From positions 3,616,001 through 3,680,000 of the forward strand of contig OU744737.1 of the NCBI GenBank assembly GCA_916613615.1: a stretch of 64,000 nucleotides of DNA, written 5' to 3'. How positions within the stretch are numbered: the first letter of the stretch is position 1; every line of letters begins with the position of its first letter. Both the position numbers and the translations under genes were made by a program. This document shows, one piece after another, positions 33,101 to 46,065 of the stretch. The stretch is from Steromphala cineraria. Its lineage: Eukaryota > Mollusca > Gastropoda > Trochida > Trochidae. Under the pieces are notes generated by a model. That model had not been told where the DNA came from. It saw only the letters and a list, made by a program, of their open reading frames with translations, and did not search any database.

Positions 33101-36100
33101 CCCCTTGACCCCAAATGAGGTCACAGGGATCAAAAACTGTAAAAACGTTTTTTCATCTTTCTCTCCAGGTCCAAAAGGTCTAGAGAGCTGAAAAGATGTT
33201 TTAAAACTCCTTGGCCAATGAGGTATTTATATTGTAGGTTTGGTGACCCTTTGACTCCAAATGAGGTCACAGGGGTCAAAAACCTTAAAATCGTATTGTC
33301 ATCTTTCTCTCCAGGTCAAAAAGGTCTAGAGAGCTGAAAAGTTGTCTGTAGACTCCTTGGCCAATGATGAATCTCGATTGTAGGTTTGGTGACCCCTTGA
33401 CCCCAAATGAGGTCACAGGGATAAAAACTGTAAAAACGTTTTTTCATCTTTCACTCCAGGTTCAAAAGGTCTATAGAGCTGAAAAGATGTTTTAAAACTT
33501 CTTGGCCAATGAGGTATTTATATTGTAGGTTTTGTGACCCTTTGACTCCAAATGAGGTCACAGGGGTCCAAAACCTTAAAATCGTATTTTCATCTTTCGA
33601 TCCAGGCCCAAAAGGTCTAGAGAGCTGAAAAGTTGTCTGTAGACTTCTTGGCCAATGGTGAATATAAATTGTAGGTTTGGTGACCCCTTGACCCCAAATT
33701 AGGTCACAGGGATCAAAACCGTAAAAACGTTTTTTCATCTTTCTCTCCAGGTCCAAAAGGTCTAGAGAGCTGAAAAGATGTTTTAAAACTCCTTGGCCAA
33801 TGAGGTATTTATATTGTAGGTTTGGTGACCCCTTGACCCCAAATGAGGTCACAGGGGTCAAAACCTTAGAACTCGTATTTTTATCTTTCTCTCCAGGTCC
33901 AAAAGGTCTAGAGAGCTGAAAAGATGTTTTAAAACTACTTGGCCAATGAGGTATTTAAATTATAGGTTTGGTGACCCCTTGACCCTTAATGAGGTCACAG
34001 GGGTCAAAACCATAAAAATCGTATTTTCATCTTTCTCTCCAGGTCTAAAAGGTCTAGAGGGCTGAAAAGATGTCTGTAGACTCCTTGGCCAATGATGAAT
34101 CTCAATTGTAGGTTTGGTGACCCCTTGGCCCCAAATGAGGTCACAGGGATCAAAAACTGTAAAAACGTTTTTTCATCTTTCACTCCAGGTCCAAAAGGTC
34201 TAGAGAGCTGAAAAGATGTTTTAAAACTCCTTGGCCAATGAGGTATTTATATTGTAGGTTTGGTGACCCCTTGACCCCAAATGAGGTCACAGGGGTCAAA
34301 ACCTTAGAACTCGTATTTTTATCTTTCTCTACAGGTCCAAGAGGTCTAGAGGGCTGAAAATATGTCTATAGACTCCTTGGCCAATGATGAATTTAAATTG
34401 TAGGTTTGGTGACCTCTTGACCCCAAATGAGGTCACAGGGATCAAAAACTGTAAAAACGTTTTTTCATCTTTCTCTCCAGGTCCAAAAGGTCTAGAGAGC
34501 TGAAAAGATGTATTAAAATTCCTTGTCCAATGAGGTATTTAAATTATAGGTTTTGTGACCCCTTGACCCTAAATGAGGTCACAGGGGTCAAAACCATAAA
34601 AATCGTATTTTCATCTTTCTCTCCAGGTCTAAAAGGTCTAGAGGGCTGAAAAGATGTTTGTAGACTCCTTGGCCAATGATGAATCTAAATTGTAGGTTTG
34701 GTGACCTCTTGACCCCAAATGAGGTCACAGGGATCAAAAACTGTAAAAACGTTTTTTCATCTTTCTCTCCAGGTCCAAAAGGTCTAGAGAGCTGAAAAGA
34801 TGTTTTAAAACTCCTTGGCCAATGAGGTATTTATATTGTAGGTTTGGTGACCCTTTGGCTCCAAATGAGGTCACAGGGGTCAAAAACCTTAAAATCGTAT
34901 TGTCATCTTTCTCTCCAGGTCAAAAAGGTCTAGAGAGCTGAAAAGTTGTCTGTAGACTCCTTGGCCAATGATGAATCTCAATTGTAGGTTTGGTGACCCC
35001 TTGGCCCCAAATGAGGTCACAGGGATCAAAAACTGTAAAAACGTTTTCTCATCTTTCACTCCAGGTCCAAAAGGTCTTGATAGCTGAAAAGATGTTTTAA
35101 AACTCCTTGGCCAATGAGGTATTTTTATTGTAGGTTTGGTGACCATTTGACTCCAAATGAGGTCACAGGGATCAAAACCTTAAAAATCGTATTTTCATCT
35201 TTCTCTCCAGGTCCAAAAGGTCTAGAGAGCTGAAACGTTGTCTGTAGATTCCTTGGCCAATGATGAATCAAAAGTGTAGGTTTGGTGACCCCTTGACCCC
35301 AAATGAGGTCACAGGGATAAAAACTGTAAAAACGTTTTTTCATCTTTCACTCCAGGTCCAAAAGGTCTATAGAGCTGAAAAGATGTTTTAAAACTTCTTG
35401 GCCAATGAGGTATTTATATTGTAGGTTTGGTGACCCTTTGACTCCAAATGAGGTCACAGGGGTCAAAAACCTTAAAATCGTATTTTCATCTTTCGATCCA
35501 GGCCAAAAAGGTCTAGAGGGCTGAAAAGTTGTCTGTAGACTTCTTGGCCAATGGTGAATATAAATTGTAGGTTTGGTGACCCCTTGACCCCAAATTAGGT
35601 CACAGGGATCAAAACCGTAAAAACGTTTTTTCATCTTTCACTCCAGGTCCAAAAGGTCTAGAGAGCTGAAAAGATGTTTTAAAACTCCTTGGCCAATGAG
35701 GTATTTATATTGTAGGTTTGGTGACCCCTTGACCCCAAATGAGGTCACAGGGGTCAAAACCTTAGAACTCGTATTTTTATCTTTCTCTACAGGTCCAAGA
35801 GGTCTAGAGGGCTGAGAAGATGTCTGTAGACTCCTTGGCCAATGATGAATTTAAATTGTAGGTTTGGTGACCTCTTGACCCCAAATGAGGTCACAGGGAT
35901 CAAAAACTGTAAAAACGTTTTTTCATCTTTCTCTCCAGGTCCAAAAGGTCTAGAGAGCTGAAAAGATGTTTTAAAACTCCTTGGCCAATGAGGTATTTAT
36001 ACTGTAGGTTTGGTGACCCTTTGACTCCAAATGAGGTCACAGGGATCAAAAACCTTAAAATCGTATTGTCATCTTTCTCTCCAGGTCTAAAAGGTCTAGA

Positions 36101-38360
36101 GGGCTGAAAAGATGTCTGTAGACTCCTTGGCCAATGATGAATCTAAATTGTAGGTTTGGTGACCTCTTGACCCCAAATGAGGTCACAGGGATCAAAAACT
36201 GTAAAAACGTTTTTTCATCTTTCTCTCCAGGTCCAAAAGGTCTAGAGAGCTGAAAAGATGTTTTAAAACTCCTTGGCCAATGAGGTATTTATACTGTAGG
36301 TTTGGTGACCCTTTGACTCCAAATGAGGTCACAGGGATCAAAAACCTTAAAATCGTATTGTCATCTTTCTCTCCAGGTCAAAAAGGTCTAGAGAGCTGAA
36401 AAGTTGTCTGTAGACTCCTTGGCCAATGATGAATCTCAATTGTAGGTTTGGTGACCCCTTGGCCCCAAATGAGGTCACAGGGATCAAAAACTGTAAAAAC
36501 GTTTTTTCATCTTTCACTCCAGGTCCAAAAGGTCTAGAGAGCTGAAAAGATGTTTTAAAACTCCTTGGCCAATGAGGTATTTATATTGTAGGTTTGGTGA
36601 CCCCTTGACCCCAAATGAGGTCACAGGGGTCAAAACCTTAGAACTCGTATTTTTATCTTTCTCTACAGGTCCAAGAGGTCTAGAGGGCTGAAAAGATGTC
36701 TGTAGACTCCTTGGCCAATGATGAATTTAAATTGTAGGTTTGGTGACCTCTTGACCCCAAATGAGGTCACAGGGATCAAAAACTGTAAAAACGTTTTTTC
36801 ATCTTTCTCTCCAGGTCCAAAAGGTCTAGAGAGCTGAAAAGATGTTTTAAAACTCCTTGGCCAATGAGGTATTTATATTGTAGGTTTGGTGACCCTTTGA
36901 CTCCAAATGAGATCACAGGGGTCAAAAACCTTAAAATCGTATTGTCATCTTTCTCTCCAGGTCAAAAAGGTCTAGAGAGCTGAAAAGTTGTCTGTAGACT
37001 CCTTGGCCAATGATGAATCTCAATTGTAGGTTTGGTGACCCCTTGGCCCCAAATGAGGTCACAGAGATCAAAAACTGTAAAAACGTTTTCTCATCTTTCA
37101 CTCCAGGTCCAAAAGGTCTTGATAGCTGAAAAGATGTTTTAAAACTCCTTGGCCAATGAGGTATTTATATTGTAGGTTTGATGACCTCTTGACCACAAAT
37201 GAGGTCACAAGGGTCAAAACCTTAAAAATCGTATTTTCATCTTCCTCTCCAGGTCCAATACTTCAAGAGGGTTGAAAAGTTGTCTGTATACTCCTTGACC
37301 AATGATGAGTCTAAATTGTAGGTTTGGTGACCCCTTGACCCCAAATGAGGTCACAGGGATCAAAACCTTAAAAATCGCATTTTCATCTGTCTCTCCAGGT
37401 CCAAAAGGTCTATAGAGCTGAAAAGTTGTCTGTAGACTCCTTGGCCAAAGATGAATCAAAATTGTAGGTTTGGTGACCCCTTGACCCCAAATGAGGTCAC
37501 AAGGATCAAAACCTTAAAAATCGCATTTTCATCTTTCTCTCCAGGTCCAAAAGGTCTATAGAGCTGAAAAGTTGTCTGTAGACTCCTTGGCCAAAGATGA
37601 ATCAGAATTGTAGGTTTGGTGACCCCTTGACCCCAAATGAGGTCACAGGGATCAAAACCTTAAAAATCGCATTTTCATCTTTCTCTCCAGGTCCAAAAGG
37701 TCTATAGAGCTGAAAAGTTGTCTGTAGACTCCTTGGCCAAAGATGAATCAAAATTGTAGGTTGGGGACCTTTTGACCACAAATGAAGTCACAAGGGTCAA
37801 AACCTTAAACATCGTATTTTCATCTTCCTCTCCAGGTCCAAAACTTCAAGAGGGCTGAAAAGTTGTCTGTAGACTCATTGACCAATGATGAATCTAAATT
37901 GTAGATTTGGTAACCCCTTGACCCCAAATGAGGTCACAAGGATCAAAAACTGTAAAAACGTTTGTTAATCTTTCTCTCCAGGTCCAAAATGACTAGAGAG
38001 CTGAACAGATATTTTAAAACTCCTTGGCCAATGAGGTATTTATATTGTAGGTTTGGTGACCATTTGACTCCAATTGAGGTCACAGGGGTCAAAACCTTAA
38101 AAATCGTATTTTCATCTTTCACTCCAGGTGAGAAAGGCCTAGAGAGTTGAAATGTTGTCTGTAGATTCCTTGGCCAATGATGAATCTAAATTGTAGGTTT
38201 AGTGACCCCTTGACCCCAAATGAGGTCACAACAGTCAAAAACCTTAAGAACTTTTTTTTCATCTTTCACTCCAGGTCCAAAAGGTCTAGAGAGCTGAAAT
38301 GTTGTCTGTCTGTTAATTTAAGGTTTGGTGACCGTAAAAACGTTTTTTCATCTTTCACTC
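30173..38360 (+). repeat. Giant ~146-bp tandem array (pearl/HINE core family)
   Basis: About 55 head-to-tail monomers of about 146 bp; TAGGTTTGG recurs at 30317, 30463, 30609, 30755 and 30901. Each monomer has TGACCCC..AAATGAGGTCACAGGG, a pyrimidine-rich TTTTCATCTTTCTCTCCAG, and AAAAGGTCTAGAGAGCTGAAAAG. A higher-order period of 1,896 bp (13 monomers) links 30796 to 32692, 31555 to 33451, and 33451 to 35347. The last monomers (about 37750-38360) are more diverged and partly deleted, as expected at an array edge. The recurrent minus-strand frames (for example PVTSFGVKGSPNLQ) are repeat translations, not genes. Confidence 0.92.
30310..34100. repeat. 13-monomer higher-order duplication, two tandem copies
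   Basis: Copy 1 (about 30310-32205) and copy 2 (about 32206-34100) are near identical at an offset of 1,896 bp. Both share the same rare variants, such as the CTTGGCCCC monomer (30623 and 32520) and the CAATACTTCAAGAGGG monomer (30837 and 32733). Boundaries are approximate. Confidence 0.8.
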
Positions 38361-40719
38361 ATAATGTAATACTAAGGATTGACTATTTTAAGTGGGCGTG
38401 TCCCAGACATCTTTAATTTTAATTTTATTTTTAGCAAAAGACAGATATCACATGTTAAGTCACTCCTTTTTTACAGTTTAGATGTAAAATATATTGATTC
38501 GCTACAATATTCATGTCTGGAAACTCTTGAATCTTAAAAAACTTCCTCCTAATACTGCAATGCCAAGGATTGACTATTTTAAGTGGGCGTGTCTCAGACG
38601 TCTTTAATTTTCGTTTGATTCTTAGCAAAAGACAGATATCACATATTCAGTCACTCTTTTCTAACATTTTAGATGTAAAATATGCTAGTTGGATACAATA
38701 TCCATGTCTCGAAACTCTTAAAACGGAAAAACTTTCCTCCTAATACTGCAATGCCAAGGATTGACTATTTTAAGTGGGCGTGTCTCAGATGTCTTTAATT
38801 TTCGTTTGATTCTTAGCAAAAGACAGATATCACATGTTCAGTCACTCATTTCTAATAATTTAGATGTAAAATATGATGGTTGGATACAATATCCATGACT
38901 AGAAACTCTTCAAACGGAAAACTTTACTCCTAATACTGCAATGTCAAGGATTGACTTTGTTAAGTGGGCGTGTCTCAGACGTCTTTAATTTTGAGTTGAT
39001 TCTTAGCAAAAGACAGATATCACATGTTCAGTCACTAATTTCTTACAGTTTAGATGTAAATTATATTGGTTAGTTACAACATCAATGTAAAGCAACTCTT
39101 GAATGTGAAAAAAACATCCTCCTAATACTGCAATACCAAGGATTGAGTATTTCATAAGGGCATGTCTCAGATGTCTTTAATTTAAAGTTGATTCTTAGCA
39201 AAAGACAGATATCACATGTTCAGTTACTCATTTCATACAGTTTAAATGTAAAATGTTTTAGTTAGTTACTACATATATGTCTCGAAACTCTTAAATCTGA
39301 AAAAAAAATTCATCCTGATACTGCAATGCCTAGGATTGACTATTTCAAGTGGGCGTGTCTCAGACATCTTTAATTTTAAGTTAATTCTTAGCAAAAGACA
39401 GATATCAAATGTTCAGTCACTCATTTCTTACAGTTTAGATGACAAATATGCTGGTTGGATACCATACCTATGTCTAGAAACTCTTGAACCTGAAAAAACA
39501 TCCTCCTAATACTGCAATACCAAGGATTGAGTATTTCATGAGGGCATGTTTCAGACGTCTTTAATTTTGAGTTGATTCTTAGCAAAAGACAGAAATCACA
39601 TGTTCAGTTACTCATTTCTGACACTTTAAGTGCAAAATATTCTGGTTGGATACAATACCTATGTCTAGAAACTCTTAAATCTAAAAAAATCCCACCTAAT
39701 ACTGCAATGCCAAGGATTGACTGTTTTAAGTGGGCGTGTCTCAGACGTCTTTAACTTTCGTTTAAGTCTAAGCAAAAGACAGATATCACATGTTCTGTCA
39801 CTCATTTCTAACACTTTAGATGTAAAATATGCTGGTTGGATACAATATCCATGTCTAGAAACTCTTAAAACGGATAAACTTTCCTCCTAATACTGCAATG
39901 CCAATTTGATTCTTAGCAAAAGCCAGATATCACATGTTAAGTCACTTATTTCTTACAGTTAGGTGTAAAATATATTGGTTAGTTACAACATCCATGTCTA
40001 TAAACTCCTGAATATGAAAAAACATCCTCCTAATACTGCAATACCAAGGATTGAGTATTTCATGAGGGCATGTCTGAGACGTCTTTAATTTTGAGTTGAT
40101 TCTTAGCAAAAGACAGAAATCACATGTTCAGTCACTCATTTCTGACACCTTAAGTGTACAATATTCTGATTGGATACAATAGCCATGTCTCGAAACTCTT
40201 AAATCTGAAAAGAATTCCTCCTAATACTGCAATGCCAAGGATTGACTATTTTAAGTGGGCGTGTCTCAGACGTCTTTAACTTTCGTTTAAGTCTAAGCAA
40301 AAGACAGATATCACATGTTCTGTCACTCATTTCTAACACTTTAGATGTAAAATATGCTAGTTGGATACAATATCCATGTCTCGAAACTCTTAAAACGGAA
40401 AAACTTTCCTCCTAATACTGCAATGTCAAGGATTGACTATTTTTAGTGGGCGTGTCTCAGACGTCTTTAATTTTGAGTTGATTCTTTGCAAAAGACAGAT
40501 ATCACATGTTCTGTCACTCATTTCTAACACTTTAGATGTAAAATATGCTGGTTGGATACAATGTCCATGTCTCGAAACACTTAAAACGGAAAAACTTTCC
40601 TCCTAATACTGCAATGACAAGGATTGACTATTTTAAGTGGGCGTGTCTCAGACGTCTTTAATTTTCGTTTGATTCTTAGCCCAAGACAGATATCACATGT
40701 TCAGTCACTCATTTCTTAC

Positions 40720-43700
40720 AGTTTAGATGAAAAATATGCTGGTTGGATACAATACCTATATCTAGAAACTCTTGAACCTGAAAAAACATCCTCCTAATAC
40801 TGCAATACCAAGGATTGAGCATTTCATGAGGGCATGTTTCAGACGTCTTCAATTTTGAGTTGATTCTTAGCAAAAGACAGAAATCACATGTTCAGTTACT
40901 CATTTCTGACACTTTAAGTGTAAAATATGCTGGTTGGATACAATACCTATGTCTAGAAACTCTTAAATCTGAAAAAATTCCTCCTAATACTGCAATGCCA
41001 AGGATTGAATATTTTAAGTGGGCGTCTCAGACGTCTTTAACTTTTGTTTAAGTCTAAGCAAAAGACAGATATCACATGTTCTGTCACTCATTTCTAACCC
41101 TTTAGATGTAAAATATGCTGGTTGGATACAATATCCATGTCTAGAAACTCTTAAAACGGAAAAACTTTCCTCCTAATACTGCAATGCCAAGGATTGACTA
41201 TTTTAAGCGGGCGTGTCTCAGACGTCTTTAATTTTCGTTTTATTCTTAGCAAAAGACAGATATCACATGTTCAGTCACTCAATTCTAATACTTTAGATGT
41301 AAAATATGCTGGTTGGATACAATATCCATGTCTAGAAACTCTTAAAACGGAAAAACTTTCCTCCTAATACTGCAATGCCAAGGATTGACTATTTTAAGTG
41401 GGCGTGTCTCAGACGTCTTTAATTTTCGTTTGTTTCTTAGGAAAAGATAGATATCACATTTTCTGTCACTCATTTCTAACACTTTAGATGTAAAATATGC
41501 TGGTTGGATACAATATCCATGTCTCGAAACTCTTCAAACGGAAAAACTTTCCTCCTAATACTGCAATGCCAAGGATTGACTTTGTTAAGTGGGCGTGTCT
41601 CAGACGTCTTTAATTTTGAGTTGATTTTTAGCAAAAGACAGATATCACATGTTCAGTCACTAATTTCTTACAGTTTAGATGTAAAATATATTGGTTAGTT
41701 ACAACATCAATGTCAAGCAACTCTTGAATGTGAAAAAAACCTCCTACTAATACTGCAATGCCAAGGATTGACTATTTTAAGTGGGCGTGTCTCAGACGTC
41801 TTTAATTTTGAGTTGATTCTTAGCAAAAGACAGATATCACAAGTTCAGTTACTCATTTCTTACAGTTTAGATGTAAAATATATTTGATAGTTACAACATC
41901 AATGTCAAGCAACTCTTGAATGTGAAAAAACATCCTCCTAAAACTGCAATACCAAGGATTGAGTATTTCATGAGGGCATGTCTCAGATGTCTTAAATTTT
42001 AAGTTGATTCTTAGCAAAAGACAGATATCACATGTTCAGTCACTCATTACTAACACTTTAGATGTAAAATATGCTGGTTGGATACAATATCCATGTCTAG
42101 AATCTCTTAAAACGGAAAAACTTTCCTCCTAATACTGCAATGCCAAGGATTGACTATTTTAAGTGGGCGTGTCTCAGACGTCTTTAATTTTCGTTTGATT
42201 CTTAGCAAAAGATAGATGTCACATTTTCTGTCACTCATTTCTAACACTTTAGATGTAAAATATGCTGGTTGGATACAATATCCATGTCTCGAAACTCTTA
42301 AAACGGAAAAACTTTCCTCCTAATACTGCAATGCCAAGGATTGACTATTTTAAGTGGGCGTGTCTCAGACGTCTTTAATTTTCGTTTTATTCTTAGCAAA
42401 AGACAGATATCACATGTTCAGTCACTCATTTCTAACACTTTAGATGTAAAATATGCTGGTTGGATACAATATCCATGTCTAGAAACTCTTAAAATGGAAA
42501 AACTTTCCTCCTAATACTGCAATGCCAAGGATTGACTATTTTAAGTGGGCGTGTCTCAGACGTCTTTAACTTTCGTTTAAGTCTAAGCAAAAGACAGATA
42601 TCACATGTTCTGTCACTCATTTCTAACACTTTAGATGTAAAATATGCTGGTTGGATACAATATCCATGTCTAGAAACTCTTAAAACGGAAAAACTTTCCT
42701 CCTAATACTGCAATGCCAAGGATTGACTATTTTAAGTGGGCGTGTCTGAGATGTCTTTACTTTTCGTTTGATTCCTAGCAAAAGACAGATATCACATGAT
42801 CAGTCACTCAATTCTAATACTTTAGATGTAAAATATGCTGGTTGGATACAATATCCATGTCTAGAAACTCTTAAAACGGAAAAACTTTCCTCCTAATACT
42901 GCAATGCCAAGGATTGACTATTTTAAGTGGGCGTGTCTCAGACGTCTTTAATTTTCGTTTGTTTCTTAGGAAAAGATAGATATCACATTTTCTGTCACTC
43001 ATTTCTAACACTTTAGATGTAAAATATGCTGGTTGGATACAATATCCATGTCTCGAAACTCTTCAAACGGAAAAACTTTCCTCCTAATACTGCAATGCCA
43101 AGGATTGACTTTGTTAAGTGGGCGTGTCTCAGACGTCTTTAATTTTGAGTTGATTTTTAGCAAAAGACAGATATCACATGTTCAGTCACTAATTTCTTAC
43201 AGATTAGATGTAAAATATATTGGTTAGTTACAACATCAATGTCAAGCAACTCTTGAATGTGAAAAAAACCTCCTACTAATACTGCAATGCCAAGGATTGA
43301 CTATTTTAAGTGGGCGTGTCTCAGACGTCTTTAATTTTGAGTTGATTCTTAGCAAAAGACAGATATCACATGTTCAGTCACTCATTTCTTACAGTTTAGA
43401 TGAAATATATGCTGGTTGGATACAATACCTATATCTAGAAACTCTTGAACCTGAAAAAACATCCTCCTAATACTGCAATACCAAGGATTGAGCATTTCAT
43501 GAGGGCATGTTTCAGACGTCTTCAATTTTGAGTTGATTCTTAGCAAAAGACAGAAATCACATGTTCAGTTACTCATTTCTGACACTTTAAGTGTGAAATA
43601 TGCTGGTTGGATACAATACCTATGTCTAGAAACTCTTAAATCTGAAAAAATTCCTCCTAATACTGCAATGCCAAGGATTGAATATTTTAAGTGGGCGTCT

Positions 43701-46065
43701 CAGACGTCTTTAACTTTTGTTTAAGTCTAAGCAAAAGACAGATATCACATGTTCTGTCACTCATTTCTAACCCTTTAGATGTAAAATATGCTGGTTGGAT
43801 ACAATATCCATGTCTAGAAACTCTTAAAACGGAAAAACTTTCCTCCTAATACTGCAATGCCAAGGATTGACTATTTTAAGCGGGCGTGTCTCAGACGTCT
43901 TTTATTTTCGTTTTATTCTTAGCAAAAGACAGATATCACATGTTCAGTCACTCAATTCTAATACTTTAGATGTAAAATATGCTGGTTGGATACAATATCC
44001 ATGTCTAGAAACTCTTAAAACGGAAAAACTTTCCTCCTAATACTGCAATGCCAAGGATTGACTATTTTAAGTGGGCGTGTCTCAGACGTCTTTAATTTTC
44101 GTTTGTTTCTTAGGAAAAGATAGATATCACATTTTCTGTCACTCATTTCTAACACTTTAGATGTAAAATATGCTGGTTGGATACAATATCCATGTCTCGA
44201 AACTCTTCAAACGGAAAAACTTTCCTCCTAATACTGCAATGCCAAGGATTGACTTTGTTAAGTGGGCGTGTCTCAGACGTCTTTAATTTTGAGTTGATTT
44301 TTAGCAAAAGACAGATATCACATGTTCAGTCACTAATTTCTTACAGTTTAGATGTAAAATATATTGGTTAGTTACAACATCAATGTCAAGCAACTCTTGA
44401 ATGTGAAAAAAACCTCCTACTAATACTGCAATGCCAAGGATTGACTATTTTAAGTGGGCGTGTCTCAGACGTCTTTAATTTTGAGTTGATTCTTAGCAAA
44501 AGACAGATATCACAAGTTCAGTTACTCATTTCTTACAGTTTAGATGTAAAATATATTTGATAGTTACAACATCAATGTCAAGCAACTCTTGAATGTGAAA
44601 AAACATCCTCCTAAAACTGCAATACCAAGGATTGAGTATTGCATGAGGGCATGTCTCAGATGTCTTAAATTTTAAGTTGATTCTTAGCAAAAGACAGATA
44701 TCACATGTTCAGTCACTCATTACTAACACTTTAGATGTAAAATATGCTGGTTGGATACAATATCCATGTCTAGAATCTCTTAAAACGGAAAAACTTTCCT
44801 CCTAATACTGCAATGCCAAGGATTGACTATTTTAAGTGGGCGTGTCTCAGACGTCTTTAATTTTCGTTTGATTCTTAGCAAAAGATAGATGTCACATTTT
44901 CTGCCACTCATTTCTAACACTTTAGATGTAAAATATGCTGGTTGGATACAATATCCATGTCTCGAAACTCTTAAAACGGAAAAACTTTCCTCCTAATACT
45001 GCAGTGCCAAGGATTGACTATTTTAAGTGGGCGTGTCTCAGACGTCTTTAATTTTCGTTTTATTCTTAGCAAAAGACAGATATCACATGTTCAGTCACTC
45101 ATTTCTAACACTTTAGATGTAAAATATGCTGGTTGGATACAATATCCATGTCTAGAAACTCTTAAAATGGAAAAACTTTCCTCCTAATACTGCAATGCCA
45201 AGGATTGACTATTTTAAGTGGGCGTGTCTCAGACGTCTTTAACTTTCGTTTAAGTCTAAGCAAAAGACAGATATCACATGTTCTGTCACTCATTTCTAAC
45301 ACTTTAGATGTAAAATATGCTGGTTGGATACAATATCCATGTCTAGAAACTCTTAAAACGGAAAAACTTTCCTCCTAATACTGCAATGCCAAGGATTGAC
45401 TATTTTAAGTGGGCGTGTCTGAGATGTCTTTACTTTTCGTTTGATTCCTAGCAAAAGACAGATATCACATGATCAGTCACTCAATTCTAATACTTTAGAT
45501 GTAAAATATGCTGGTTGGATACAATATCCATGTCTAGAAACTCTTAAAACGGAAAAACTTTCCTCCTAATACTGCAATGCCAAGGATTGACTATTTTAAG
45601 TGGGCGTGTCTCAGACGTCTTTAATTTTCGTTTGTTTCTTAGGAAAAGATAGATATCACATTTTCTGTCACTCATTTCTAACACTTTAGATGTAAAATAT
45701 GCTGGTTGGATACAATATCCATGTCTCGAAACTCTTCAAACGGAAAAACTTTCCTCCTAATACTGCAATGCCAAGGATTGACTTTGTTAAGTGGGCGTGT
45801 CTCAGACGTCTTTAATTTTGAGTTGATTTTTAGCAAAAGACAGATATCACATGTTCAGTCACTAATTTCTTACAGATTAGATGTAAAATATATTGGTTAG
45901 TTACAACATCAATGTCAAGCAACTCTTGAATGTGAAAAAAACCTCCTACTAATACTGCAATGCCAAGGATTGACTATTTTAAGTGGGCGTGTCTCAGACG
46001 TCTTTAATTTTGAGTTGATTCTTAGCAAAAGACAGATATCACAAGTTCAGTTACTCATTTCTTAC
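40720..46065. repeat. 14-monomer (2,673-bp) higher-order duplication
   Basis: Two tandem near-identical blocks at an offset of 2,673 bp: 40860/43533, 41504/44177 and 43033/45706 correspond. Shared rare variants include CATTACTAACAC (about 42046 and 44719) and the GGGCGTCTCAG deletion variant (about 41022 and 43695). Occasional single differences (TATTTCATG versus TATTGCATG) show they are separate copies. Confidence 0.82.

Noticed and set aside
30146..37459. Recurrent minus-strand frames with PVTSFGVKGSPNLQ-like units
   Set aside because: Translations of the 146-bp monomer. 146 is not a multiple of 3, so the same unit is read in changing frames; no start or promoter context.
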